A stretch of 54,010 nucleotides of DNA from IMG/VR virus record IMGVR_UViG_3300028146_000003, positions 1-54,010 of that record; one strand, written 5' to 3'. The position numbers and the translations under genes are program-made. The DNA is from a virus. Below, piece after piece: positions 31,218 through 39,874 of the stretch. Positions within the stretch are counted from its first letter, which is position 1, and every line of letters starts with the position of its first letter. Under the pieces are notes generated by a model that was not told where the DNA came from, did not search any database, and was given only the letters and a program-made list of their open reading frames with translations.

Positions 31218-33146
31218 TCAATGCACGTCCTTGGTATCGGTTGGCGTTGTGGTCGTCCAGGTTACCACAAGCGATTCGTTTGGGCCTAAACGGATCGGGC
31301 ACGCCACGGCGGCACTCGGCACAGTGCAAAGCGCATTGCCGCCCTTGGTGACTGCGGCGTTAAACGTCGCGCTCTGCCTGATGTAGTGATCTTCCGGTGA
31401 AGGGCCAGCGGTGATGGTGCAGGGCGAGGCGCAGACGTTGGCCGCAGCACTGATGCCCACCGGATTGTAGCCGGCATTACCTTCGATACGGTTGTGCGTA
31501 CCGGTTGATGCATTGGCGATATTAGTTCCGTTGCTGTTAAATCCGTTGTTGCTGACTACGACGTAATCACTGGACGCGGCGATATTAACCCCTGTCGTAA
31601 GCGTCTGAAAATTATTTCCCCCAATCAAAAAACCATTGTTTGTTGACGAAGCCGCGATATCCACCCCGATCCCCCCACCGACTCCGGCAAACGTGTTGCT
31701 ACCTATTGAAACTCCCGCCACACCCGCCACGCCTGACTTGATCCCGTCATTCCCGGCAGGCAATATGAACAAAGTATTGACGATCGACACGGCGGATATT
31801 CCACTCTCCAAGTCAATCCCGGCCGTAGATGTCGTCCCTCCTGGGTTTATTTGGCTATTGCTAACGGTGAGTTCTGTCAAAGCGGCAATGCCAGCCGGCA
31901 CCAAAATACCGATTCCGACTGTTGTGAGGTAGGTGTTGATAACGAATACCCCCTGCGTGAGGGCGTCCATTTGTATCCCAACAGCTTGATTTAGGATAAT
32001 GCAGTTGTTGATAGTTAGGCCGACTGCCGGACTGGATAGCCCGGTGTTCCCTATGAACTCAATTCCGGTCCCAAACGGACCCCCAGGCTGTTTGCCGACA
32101 ATGTAAACGCCCGAGATCTGGACGTTAGATACGTTTTGAATGTTGATTCCGGTTAGCCAACCGTTAGCCCCAGGTGGGTTAGTACTCCCCTCTATGTTAA
32201 GATCATATAGTGTCGTCGGCCGCTGGACCGCAGCGTTCGAGTTTAGGATAGGAAGTTTAAGGGTGAGTCCGTTGCCTCCTGGCGACTGGTTTGTTTCTAT
32301 CGTCAGCGCTGCGACGGTAGCTGAAGCGTTTATAGTCGTGTAGTCGATTTCCAGCCCGTCAGTGCTGTTAGCAAAATTCAGCCGGGTAGTGGACGACCCG
32401 GAGCCTGTTATAGTCATTGACGGCTGAAAAGCACTGTTGGTGGCGACGTTGATCGTGTTGCACGTCACTTTTGACAGCATCAAAAACCGGCCCGGCGGAA
32501 ACTGAACATACGGGCTGGCCGCGCACGCCGCCGAAAAAGCCGGGGCGCTATCCGCCAACCCCGTTGGGTCCGCGCCGAAGGATACCGGATTTACTGCCGC
32601 CCCCTTTGTGGCTGAGTTCGGCGTTGTCTGGTCATAAAAAATAGGATCGATCAGAAGCGTGTTAACCGGACCGCCCGGCGATACTGCACACACGCGCGCT
32701 TGCGTGTACATCACATAGTAATCAGCTTGCGGCGATGCCTGAATTACAATGCTGGGCGGCGTTGACGGACACGCGGCACCCCAAGCAACTGCCGTACCGC
32801 CGGCCACAGTCATGGCGGCCGACAACGTGATGCCTGTCGTACCGTTGTACGCAGTGACCGTAGTTCCTGACGCGATACCGGCGCCTGAGATCAGGCCGCC
32901 GACGATCGGAGGCGTTGCAGGAGTCGCCGTCAACGTAAGTGTCGTGGACGCGCCGGACGTGCTGCCGATGCCAGATCCTTGCGATGTGAAAATTGATGCG
33001 TTGCCCGCAATCATGCGGACTTTTATGGGACCGTTGCCGATGTCGGCGATGGTGTTTGCAGCAATCGGCAGCGTGACGGCGCTCTGCGCCAGTGCGGGCG
33101 CCGCGTACAGTGCCATACAGCATAGTAGGATTTTTTTCATTTTCAT
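31218..33146 (-). CDS. Beta-helix (pectate-lyase-like) spike with Sec signal peptide
   Basis: A 642-residue protein. ATG 33146 overlaps the glycosidase stop (ATGA). The signal peptide is MKMKKILLCCMALYAAPALA. Residues about 22-165 form a module also found alone at 40958-41497 (SIFTSQGSGIGSTSG, TGITLSAAMTV, YTQARVCAV). From about 190, VNPVSFGADPTGLADSAPAF starts a right-handed beta-helix typical of pectate-lyase-like tailspikes, continuing to about 560. Known family function is glycan binding or depolymerisation; the export signal is unusual. Confidence 0.75.
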   Translation of the reverse strand: MKMKKILLCCMALYAAPALAQSAVTLPIAANTIADIGNGPIKVRMIAGNASIFTSQGSGIGSTSGASTTLTLTATPATPPIVGGLISGAGIASGTTVTAYNGTTGITLSAAMTVAGGTAVAWGAACPSTPPSIVIQASPQADYYVMYTQARVCAVSPGGPVNTLLIDPIFYDQTTPNSATKGAAVNPVSFGADPTGLADSAPAFSAACAASPYVQFPPGRFLMLSKVTCNTINVATNSAFQPSMTITGSGSSTTRLNFANSTDGLEIDYTTINASATVAALTIETNQSPGGNGLTLKLPILNSNAAVQRPTTLYDLNIEGSTNPPGANGWLTGINIQNVSNVQISGVYIVGKQPGGPFGTGIEFIGNTGLSSPAVGLTINNCIILNQAVGIQMDALTQGVFVINTYLTTVGIGILVPAGIAALTELTVSNSQINPGGTTSTAGIDLESGISAVSIVNTLFILPAGNDGIKSGVAGVAGVSIGSNTFAGVGGGIGVDIAASSTNNGFLIGGNNFQTLTTGVNIAASSDYVVVSNNGFNSNGTNIANASTGTHNRIEGNAGYNPVGISAAANVCASPCTITAGPSPEDHYIRQSATFNAAVTKGGNALCTVPSAAVACPIRLGPNESLVVTWTTTTPTDTKDVH

Positions 33147-34483
33147 GGTGTCTGCGTCTCGATGATGATCGGAAGCGTCCCCACGGCAGTTGCCGAATCC
33201 GGGAGCGTGATCATGGCGCCGGTCGTGGTCGAGGTCACACCTCCAGCCGTGTCCCGATATTGAGTGTAAGGCGGCGAGTGCGCCGGTACCGTGTAGACCG
33301 ATGGGCCGCTCGTGTCGAACACGGCGAGCCCGGAGTAGCCGAGTGGGTAGCTCCGAATGAACTCGCAGGTCCAGACCGTCCCGCTGATCGCGCACGGGTT
33401 CGGCGTCGCCGCGCCGGCCATCCAGAGCCGGGTCTGCTGGTACGCCACCCCGGGCTGGAGCAGCGCGAGCGTGCTGTTGTTGATGAGCGTGCCCCAGCCT
33501 GCGATGATGTAGCCGTACCAAATCTGGACCTTGGCGCCGAGCTGCCAATGGATGAGCATGTCCTGGGAGACGAACGCGGACTGTCCGGCCAACTCGGGCC
33601 GGCTGGTGTCCAGGTTCCATCCGCCTTCGGAGTCCCATCTCTGCTTGTTCTGGAGACCCCACGGTGTGAGAAGGCAACTGATCGTAAGCTGAAAGCGGCT
33701 GTAGATCACGCTCGGCGTGTCGCCTCCGGTCGAGAACCCGGCGTAGGCGTGCCAGGTCACCACGTCCACGTCCGTGGTGCCGCCAGCAGCGAAGTAATCG
33801 TAGTAGAAATATCCTGCCTGAAGGCAGTCGTCGCGCGGCTCTATCGAAGGCGTGCTGATCAGTACAGTGGGCCAATTCGCGCGCAGCCAGTCGTGCATGT
33901 GATTACAATAGAGCACGACGTTGGCGATCGTGACACCGTTTGAGACGCTCGCCTGCGGCTCGTTCCAGCACTCGATCAGGTTGATGACGTCTGAATACCG
34001 CGCATGGAGCGCAGCCATGAACGTGTCCAGCGAGCCCAAATCATCAGGCGGCAAACTGCTCACCCACTGCCCCGTAATGGAGTTGACGGAGCCGGTGCCA
34101 GCAGCATGGTTAGCAACGGCCCACCCTGGCGAGCCGCCCATCGTGTACATCATCTTAACGCTCTGGGCGCGTGCTACATTCGCGATAGTATCGAGATCGT
34201 GCCAATTGTAGGTACATAGCGGCGTGCAATTCAAACCATTTGCGTTGGGACTCGTAGGCTGAACATAAGGCCACGATGTCTGCGGGGTCTTTCCGTAATA
34301 CCCAACCGTCCAGCTTCCCTGTGTTGTAGGGTTTGATCCGGCGCAGCATCCGACCGTGACGCTGAAGAACGAGTTCGGTATCGCGTTAAGCGTCGGGCCA
34401 ACGCCGTGCGTCCAGCCGCTCAGCAACAGAGCCCCACATAGCGCGAGCGACGACAACCCCAGTGCGGCGAGGAGGCGTTTCAT
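33143..34483 (-). CDS. Secreted glycoside hydrolase (clan GH-A), copy 1
   Basis: A 446-residue protein with a hydrophobic N-terminal export signal (MKRLLAALGLSSLALCGALL). The TIM-barrel signature is present: ECWNEPQ with acid/base E175, DVVTWHAY (H245), and nucleophile E286 in RWDSEGGW. It is closest in pattern to GH39/GH5-like enzymes. It is a paralogue of the next protein. Both start codons overlap upstream stops. It probably cuts a polysaccharide outside the cytoplasm. Confidence 0.75.
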   Translation of the reverse strand: MKRLLAALGLSSLALCGALLLSGWTHGVGPTLNAIPNSFFSVTVGCCAGSNPTTQGSWTVGYYGKTPQTSWPYVQPTSPNANGLNCTPLCTYNWHDLDTIANVARAQSVKMMYTMGGSPGWAVANHAAGTGSVNSITGQWVSSLPPDDLGSLDTFMAALHARYSDVINLIECWNEPQASVSNGVTIANVVLYCNHMHDWLRANWPTVLISTPSIEPRDDCLQAGYFYYDYFAAGGTTDVDVVTWHAYAGFSTGGDTPSVIYSRFQLTISCLLTPWGLQNKQRWDSEGGWNLDTSRPELAGQSAFVSQDMLIHWQLGAKVQIWYGYIIAGWGTLINNSTLALLQPGVAYQQTRLWMAGAATPNPCAISGTVWTCEFIRSYPLGYSGLAVFDTSGPSVYTVPAHSPPYTQYRDTAGGVTSTTTGAMITLPDSATAVGTLPIIIETQTP

Positions 34484-36165
34484 TGGCATTTCACCGGAAG
34501 GGCGGTCACTGGGATGGTGCTTGTCGTGATCGTCACCGCGTTGCTGCTGGCATCGACGCAGGCCGCGTAGCCCCCGGAGATCGTGAACGTGGTGGGGCCG
34601 CCTCCGGTGTCGAAGTAGGTCGAGAACGGCACGCTCGCCCCGGAGGTCCAATTGCAAGTCCACTGCCCCGTCCCTTGCGCAATCACACATCCAGTTTTAG
34701 CAAGCGTCGCACCCAAAATCCATGACCGCACATTCTTATAAGCCGTGCCGGCTGCGTTCGGAGCGCCGCTATTGTCGGTGAGCGTTCCCCAGTTAAGCCC
34801 TGCCTGCCCGTACCAGTGCGCCTCCAGGTTCCCCCAATTCCAGTGGCCTATCGACCACTCCGAGGCGAAGTTCGTTTGGTTGGTCGAAGATGGGCATGAA
34901 ACGTCCGTGAGCCACCCTCCCTCCGAGTCTATGACCGGCTTGGTGCCAAGCCCGTATGTCTGGAGCAAAGGCAGCATCCGGTAGAACCGCGTGTTAAGAG
35001 CTGCGATATTGGCGCACCCTCCGTACCCATGCCACGTCACCACGTCGAAATCCGACGCTGGCGCTGCATTTCCAAACTGAGACGCATAGGACGCGAAAAA
35101 CTGCCCGTAGAATGACGTCGGCTGGGTGAAGCTGTCAGGCTGGAGAGATGGGGTCGTGGTCTTGATCAGCGGCCAGTTCGCATGAATATAGCTGTTGATC
35201 AATTGGCAGTAGGTGGCGACGATCTGGGCAGTGGTCAGAGCATTGGTCGCCGGCTCGATCCAGCACTCGATGTAACGGATTGCCTTGTGAATCGTCCCGG
35301 TGTCGGCGTTGTACTTCGTCAGTAGATCATTGAGGAATATCGGTATCGGGCCGGTTGGGCTCCTATCATCAGGAGGCAGGTAGCTAACCCATTCTCCTGT
35401 GATGACGTTGACAGCACCGTTCGTCGTGTGATTCGCCACCGCCCATCCGGGGGTCCCACCCATGCTGAAGCCGACCTCCGTTCCGCTCGATTCCGCGACG
35501 GCGAATTGAGCGTCAGCGCCATTGGGGTTGCCGCACGGACCGACAGTCGCATAGTTGTAACTTGCTTGGGAGGTGGGCTGAATATAAGTCCAGCCTCCAC
35601 ACGGCGTCGAGAATCCGAGCGGCGAGGCGAGCGCGGGGAACGGTGCAGAGGTCCACACGTAAGGAGCGTTAGATGAATAGATGTGCATCCCGAAAAATTT
35701 GGCCGGGACGGCCCCGGTCACGATCGGGGCCAGATTACCGAACGGGAAGTTTTCAGAGAAGAACGTTGGTGACAGCGTCAGGTCGTTCAGGTTGGCGATC
35801 GTGTTGGCGCCGATCATATAGGTGTAAGGCTGGCCCGCATTCATTGCGTTGCGGCCTACCGCGATCACTAAATTAGCATCCGTCGCAAGCCCGTACCCGG
35901 TGTTGCTTGCGGAACTCTGTAGAAGGCCGCCGATCGGCCCCTGTGATGAAACAATAATCCAATACCCGGAGTAAGTGCTGCCATCAGATATTTTCTTCGC
36001 CGTCACGTTCGATAGCGCATACGTAGGGTTGTCTACAAATCCAGAAACCAAAGCATCGGCCTGCGCCGCGGCCTTGTTGGCGTACTGAAATACATAGTCT
36101 ATCTGCTCAGCCTTGGCCGACACGGCGGAATAGAAGATCACCAACAGTGCGAATATGATTCTCAT
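34480..36165 (-). CDS. Secreted glycoside hydrolase-like protein, copy 2
   Basis: About 561 residues from ATG 36165 (GTG 36177 overlapping the upstream stop is an alternative). Signal peptide MRIIFALLVIFYSAVSAKA. Roughly 130 residues form an extra N-terminal domain before the barrel. The acid/base region is ECWIEPA, with Asn of the usual NEP replaced by Ile but E304 kept. The nucleophile is E415 in VIDSEGGW. SMGGTPGWAVANH and LPPDD are shared with copy 1, showing tandem duplication. Confidence 0.7.
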   Translation of the reverse strand: MRIIFALLVIFYSAVSAKAEQIDYVFQYANKAAAQADALVSGFVDNPTYALSNVTAKKISDGSTYSGYWIIVSSQGPIGGLLQSSASNTGYGLATDANLVIAVGRNAMNAGQPYTYMIGANTIANLNDLTLSPTFFSENFPFGNLAPIVTGAVPAKFFGMHIYSSNAPYVWTSAPFPALASPLGFSTPCGGWTYIQPTSQASYNYATVGPCGNPNGADAQFAVAESSGTEVGFSMGGTPGWAVANHTTNGAVNVITGEWVSYLPPDDRSPTGPIPIFLNDLLTKYNADTGTIHKAIRYIECWIEPATNALTTAQIVATYCQLINSYIHANWPLIKTTTPSLQPDSFTQPTSFYGQFFASYASQFGNAAPASDFDVVTWHGYGGCANIAALNTRFYRMLPLLQTYGLGTKPVIDSEGGWLTDVSCPSSTNQTNFASEWSIGHWNWGNLEAHWYGQAGLNWGTLTDNSGAPNAAGTAYKNVRSWILGATLAKTGCVIAQGTGQWTCNWTSGASVPFSTYFDTGGGPTTFTISGGYAACVDASSNAVTITTSTIPVTALPVKCQ

Positions 36166-36173
36166 GGATGATC

Positions 36174-37646
36174 TCACTGCGCGTTCAGGGACGACAGGCT
36201 CGACACAGACGAAGGATTAGTAGCGGATGGAGACATGGCAACTCTCTCTAAGTACCCATCATAAAACTTGGTCGGCGTCGTCAGGCTGTCGAACAATACA
36301 GTAGTGGTTGCCGTTCCTAGATTGGACGCGCCGCCGAACAACGTGGCTGCTGCGAATGCGCCTCCGTTCGCAGCAATTCCATTGCCCGCCAACGACCCAT
36401 TCCCCCACGTTACAACGATCTTGGTTCTTCCGGTTGTGTTGGCGCCGCCTCCGAGAGTCGCGTTTGATCCTGAGTTGTTGGCGACAAGTGTAACGATGGT
36501 CGTTGTGGCGGATAGCAGGATTCGATTCGTGGTCCCTCTGGTGAAGGGGGCGATGGGTGCTCCCGCAGCATTTCTTGAGCCGCCCATAATGGCGTAAAGC
36601 GTTCCAGTGGCCCCTCCCCACAATAGAGATGAACGATTTCCTGGAGTGGTCTGGGCGGCATCCAGCGCCCTGAATTGTGGATTGTAGGTCGTGAACACCG
36701 GGCTTGTCGCATAGGTCATGCCGGTGTTTTCGAGCTGGTTGTTGTCCACTACGGCCACATCGCCGCTGGTAGCGAACTTGAGGCCGATGATCGGGTTCGT
36801 GAGCGCGGCTTGAGATATCCAGCACCACACAAAGGCACCAGTAACGATGTTCGACGCCGCCCCGGTCGAGTCTACGCAATTCGCGGATGACAGTGTGGTG
36901 AACGTCGAGTTGTCTAGCGTGGCCTGGATGTTTCCAGAGCCTGTCACCCGCTTAACGTGGAGCCCATAGACATCGGTGGCCGACGCCAGCGTGACCGCCT
37001 GGAGGATCGTGCCATTGGCGGCCCCAGCCGTGAGCGTGGTAGCGCTGTTCGCCGTCCCATCGATGCCGGTGGCATTAAGCGCGGCCGTGATGTTGGTGGC
37101 CGCCCACACAGCAGCGGATGAGACGATGGTGGCCGTGGCGCCGCTGGTCCCTCCGGTGATCGTACCGGTGAAGGTCCCCGAGCCGCCGGACAGCGCCAAG
37201 AAGGCGAGTGGAGAGGACTCGGCCAGCACGTAGGTGCCGGTCCCGCCCCCGGTCGCGGTCAGGGTCTCGCCATCGGTGAAGGCGCCGGTAACTCCGGTGA
37301 CGCTAAGCTGCGTCGTAATCGCGAGGTTTCGCGAATGCAGCGTCCAGTTCGTGGTGCTTTCCTCGATCAACCAGCCACGGCTAGAAATCCTAGGAATGTT
37401 TGGTGCGTAGGCGTACCAAACACCAGATTGCTTATCTTGCGCCATCCCTGAAGTGACGCGGTTTACCGTGAACTGAACGTCAATCGGACAATTATAATAT
37501 CGCGAACCAGCAAAGTCGCAGTCCATGGCCGCGCCGGGGAACGCCCACTGAGGGGCACTACGCGGCAGATAAGGAACGTGTTGCGCCTGAGCCGGTAAGA
37601 CCGGCGCCAGCGAAACGACGATGGCGATGATGAGGCAACTTCGCAT
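36174..37646 (-). CDS. Tailspike/fibre-like protein with Sec signal peptide, 490 aa
   Basis: ATG 37646 overlaps the upstream stop (TGATG). Signal peptide MRSCLIIAIVVSLAPVLPAQAQ. The N-terminal VNRVTSGMAQDKQSG and ISSRGWLIEESTTNW are the hallmark of phage tailspike leaders that precede LamG-like carbohydrate-binding domains. A C-terminal concanavalin-like region (FYDGYLERVAM) follows. It lies directly before the second glycosidase gene. Confidence 0.65.
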   Translation of the reverse strand: MRSCLIIAIVVSLAPVLPAQAQHVPYLPRSAPQWAFPGAAMDCDFAGSRYYNCPIDVQFTVNRVTSGMAQDKQSGVWYAYAPNIPRISSRGWLIEESTTNWTLHSRNLAITTQLSVTGVTGAFTDGETLTATGGGTGTYVLAESSPLAFLALSGGSGTFTGTITGGTSGATATIVSSAAVWAATNITAALNATGIDGTANSATTLTAGAANGTILQAVTLASATDVYGLHVKRVTGSGNIQATLDNSTFTTLSSANCVDSTGAASNIVTGAFVWCWISQAALTNPIIGLKFATSGDVAVVDNNQLENTGMTYATSPVFTTYNPQFRALDAAQTTPGNRSSLLWGGATGTLYAIMGGSRNAAGAPIAPFTRGTTNRILLSATTTIVTLVANNSGSNATLGGGANTTGRTKIVVTWGNGSLAGNGIAANGGAFAAATLFGGASNLGTATTTVLFDSLTTPTKFYDGYLERVAMSPSATNPSSVSSLSSLNAQ

Positions 37647-37873
37647 CAGAACCTCTTGGGTGGCATGGACGGACAGACCCGCGCGGCTTCCTGCGCACCC
37701 CTGTCGGTGATAGTCCAAACGAGAGGATCGCGCGAAGCGGCGAAGCCGTCGCGCACCAACGTCTTGATCTCGTCTGCCGTTACCATGATAGCGTCGAACG
37801 GCATGCTCGGCTGATCGACCGCATAGGCCATGTGATGGATCGCGAGGGCGCAAAGAATCTGCAACGGCGTCAC
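37646..37873 (-). CDS. Small winged-helix-like protein, 75 aa
   Basis: GTG 37873 overlaps the preceding stop (GTGA). The C-terminal half (IKTLVRDGFAASRD, LVWTITDRGAQEA) has the recognition-wing pattern of small winged-helix proteins, though the N-terminus (LQILCALAIHHMAYAV) is hydrophobic. Role unknown. It is one of few cytosolic-looking genes in the export cassette. Confidence 0.5.
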   Translation of the reverse strand: MTPLQILCALAIHHMAYAVDQPSMPFDAIMVTADEIKTLVRDGFAASRDPLVWTITDRGAQEAARVCPSMPPKRF

Positions 37874-38511
37874 GGCTTGGTGACCTCCAGGAGCACCGTG
37901 AAGACCTCGGCATTGCCGGGCGCGTAGGCCCCGCGCGCCTCTACCAATCCGTATACCGTCGAGGCGGCCGGCACCACGTCGCAGGCGACGCCGTTGTTCG
38001 GCACGCCAAAGCCCCACCCGCCGTCCGAGAACGGATCGGTGGTCGGCATGTTCACGTCCATGGTGCAGAAGTAGCCCACGGAAGTCGAGGAGAACGCGCC
38101 GTTGTCGCCGTTCGCCACGGTCGGGCTCGTCGTGTAGAGGTGCAGCCGAAAGTTCGGGGCGGTGGCCCCCGTGGTTGACTTGTTGATGCGGACGCGCCGG
38201 ATCGAGACCCCCTCAGCCGAGAAGTCGTTCACAGTCCATGATAGCGGAGTGACTGAGCCGGCGGTAGTGCTGTTGGCGATAAGGTCTCCAACCGCATAGG
38301 CCGTGGTGTCAGCAGGTCGGGTGAAATTCGCGGATGGCGTCACGAGTTGGTAGACGATTGGCCGCATCGCCTGGAGGCCGCCGCCCACGTCCGTGGAGCG
38401 CATCGTCACGCCGGAGCCCGGCGTCAGGATAACCGCGTTGTCCGCCGCCAGGAGCGGCCCCAGCATCACCAGGGCCAGAAGGACGCAGACGTTGAGGATG
38501 ATCTTCTTCAT
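37870..38511 (-). CDS. Virion/surface protein with Sec signal peptide, 213 aa
   Basis: Signal peptide MKKIILNVCVLLALVMLGPLLA, then ADNAVILTPGSG. The mature part includes FTRPADTTAYAVGDLIAN, a sequence pattern widespread in phage head-fibre and tail-associated proteins, and a beta-rich C-terminus (VFTVLLEVTKP). In those phages the family normally lacks an export signal. Confidence 0.65.
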   Translation of the reverse strand: MKKIILNVCVLLALVMLGPLLAADNAVILTPGSGVTMRSTDVGGGLQAMRPIVYQLVTPSANFTRPADTTAYAVGDLIANSTTAGSVTPLSWTVNDFSAEGVSIRRVRINKSTTGATAPNFRLHLYTTSPTVANGDNGAFSSTSVGYFCTMDVNMPTTDPFSDGGWGFGVPNNGVACDVVPAASTVYGLVEARGAYAPGNAEVFTVLLEVTKP

Positions 38512-38521
38512 GGCCTCGGTC

Positions 38522-38698
38522 CTATTGGATGACGGCGACGGCGATGTTGCACGTGGCCAAGTTGAGGGACGAGCACCCCGGCGCCGCGACGTAGGCGCTG
38601 CCGACGCCGGTGGTGAGGAGCGCCGCGACCGCGAGCTTGACGGCTAGGACCGCGCCCACGCAGCCGGCCCAGATGGCAACCTTGCGGAGACGGTTCAT
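38522..38698 (-). CDS. Small membrane or exported protein, 58 aa
   Basis: ATG 38698 overlaps the upstream stop (ATGA). One hydrophobic helix (GCVGAVLAVKLAVAALLTTGVG) is followed by a short tail with two cysteines. It may be a signal-anchored peptide. Function unknown. Confidence 0.55.
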   Translation of the reverse strand: MNRLRKVAIWAGCVGAVLAVKLAVAALLTTGVGSAYVAAPGCSSLNLATCNIAVAVIQ

Positions 38699-39522
38699 CG
38701 GTACTTCGCCTCGATGTAGACGCCGGTGATGGTGTTGGAGCCGTCGGTGTCGGCGCCGCCGCCGACGACGCAGAACCCGAGCCCCAGGGTGTACGTCTCC
38801 GGGTCGTTCGGGATCGCCAGGCCGCCGCCCGACGACGATGTGCCGAACGGGATCGGGTACACGTGCTTGAGGCCGGTCGCGCTGTTGCATGCCGGGGCGG
38901 CGGCGAGGTCATAGAGTTTCAGGTAGGCCAGCGCCGCGCCCGTGTTGATCGGGACGATGGAGCACAGGGTCCGCGCGCCGGTGGCGATCAGCGTCGAATT
39001 GCTCGACGCGGCCGTGCCGTTCGGAAGATGGTATGGCGTGCATGGCGCCCCAGTGACCGGCTGTGACGTGGTTCCGGTTGGGTCAACACGAAGCGGTGCG
39101 GCGGACGTACCAATCTGGTTGCCAGAAGCATCGTTTATAGCTACGTCAACCAGACGCGCGGAACCGACCGACTTACCAGTAACGCCGGTCAGATTCCCAC
39201 CAATATTGACACCACTATAAATAGCGTTCGGCGGTACTACCGATCCGGTAGGTGCTGTGCCCGCATTGACGGCACCGATCAGGTTACCGCTCGCGGCTGT
39301 GTCCACAACCCACGGCACGGTGCCTTGAGTGACAGACGTACTCCCGCTGGCACCGTCACAGAGTTTACCCGTTGCGTCCATCGTCAGGTAGCCGTACGTC
39401 GCGGCAGCGAGCGATTGCGATCCGCACGACGACACGATCAGGGCCTGCCCCGGTTGCTGTGCGTTCGCGGGCGCAATGAAGGCACCCAATGCCAATAAAA
39501 CGAAAAGCAGGATTCTGTTCAT
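38695..39522 (-). CDS. Virion/surface protein with Sec signal peptide, 275 aa
   Basis: ATG 39522 overlaps the preceding stop. Signal peptide MNRILLFVLLALGAFIAPANA, then QQPGQALIVSSCG. The mature part (DGASGSTSVTQGTVPWVVDT, then YLKLYDLAAAP) resembles phage virion proteins that carry a TKLYDK-like motif. Six cysteines in the mature region would suit an oxidising compartment. Confidence 0.6.
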   Translation of the reverse strand: MNRILLFVLLALGAFIAPANAQQPGQALIVSSCGSQSLAAATYGYLTMDATGKLCDGASGSTSVTQGTVPWVVDTAASGNLIGAVNAGTAPTGSVVPPNAIYSGVNIGGNLTGVTGKSVGSARLVDVAINDASGNQIGTSAAPLRVDPTGTTSQPVTGAPCTPYHLPNGTAASSNSTLIATGARTLCSIVPINTGAALAYLKLYDLAAAPACNSATGLKHVYPIPFGTSSSGGGLAIPNDPETYTLGLGFCVVGGGADTDGSNTITGVYIEAKYR

Positions 39523-39830
39523 CGTGCGCGCCCCGTGTCGATCTTCTCGATTACCCCCGTAAACGCAGTCGCGCCGACCACGACCATGCTGTACTGACCC
39601 GCCGGCAAATCGAGAACTTGGTAACCCGCTGCAGCGGCCACTGGCATGACAGGCGCGTACGTTGCGCCGTCAGGCAGCAACCTTTTGAGCTGATAGCTCG
39701 TAAAACCGGCAGTCTGCACAGTGAGACCGTACCGTCCAGCGTCCAGATTGAAATCGGTGGCGGGCGTTGCGGCGAGCGCGGCCCACGACTGATAGCTTCG
39801 CGGTATGTTCTTTACGGGGTTAGCGGCCAC
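39519..39830 (-). CDS. Small beta-rich virion protein, 103 aa
   Basis: It starts at GTG 39830 with no signal peptide. The sequence YGLTVQTAGFTSYQLKRLL and LPAGQYSMVVVGATAF predicts a small beta-sandwich of the kind seen in head or collar proteins. It overlaps the next gene by four bases. Confidence 0.5.
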   Translation of the reverse strand: MAANPVKNIPRSYQSWAALAATPATDFNLDAGRYGLTVQTAGFTSYQLKRLLPDGATYAPVMPVAAAAGYQVLDLPAGQYSMVVVGATAFTGVIEKIDTGRAR

Positions 39831-39874
39831 TGGTTTCAGCCCTTTGCTGGATGACGCGATGCCACGGGAACAGC

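Noticed and set aside
33147-33875. N-terminal extension of the beta-helix spike frame
   Set aside because: This part is the shadow of the glycosidase gene; the signal peptide and the ATGA overlap fix the start at 33146.
38508-38912. 134-aa frame rich in Arg, Ser and Thr
   Set aside because: Shadow of the signal-peptide protein gene at 38695-39522 and the small membrane gene at 38522-38698.
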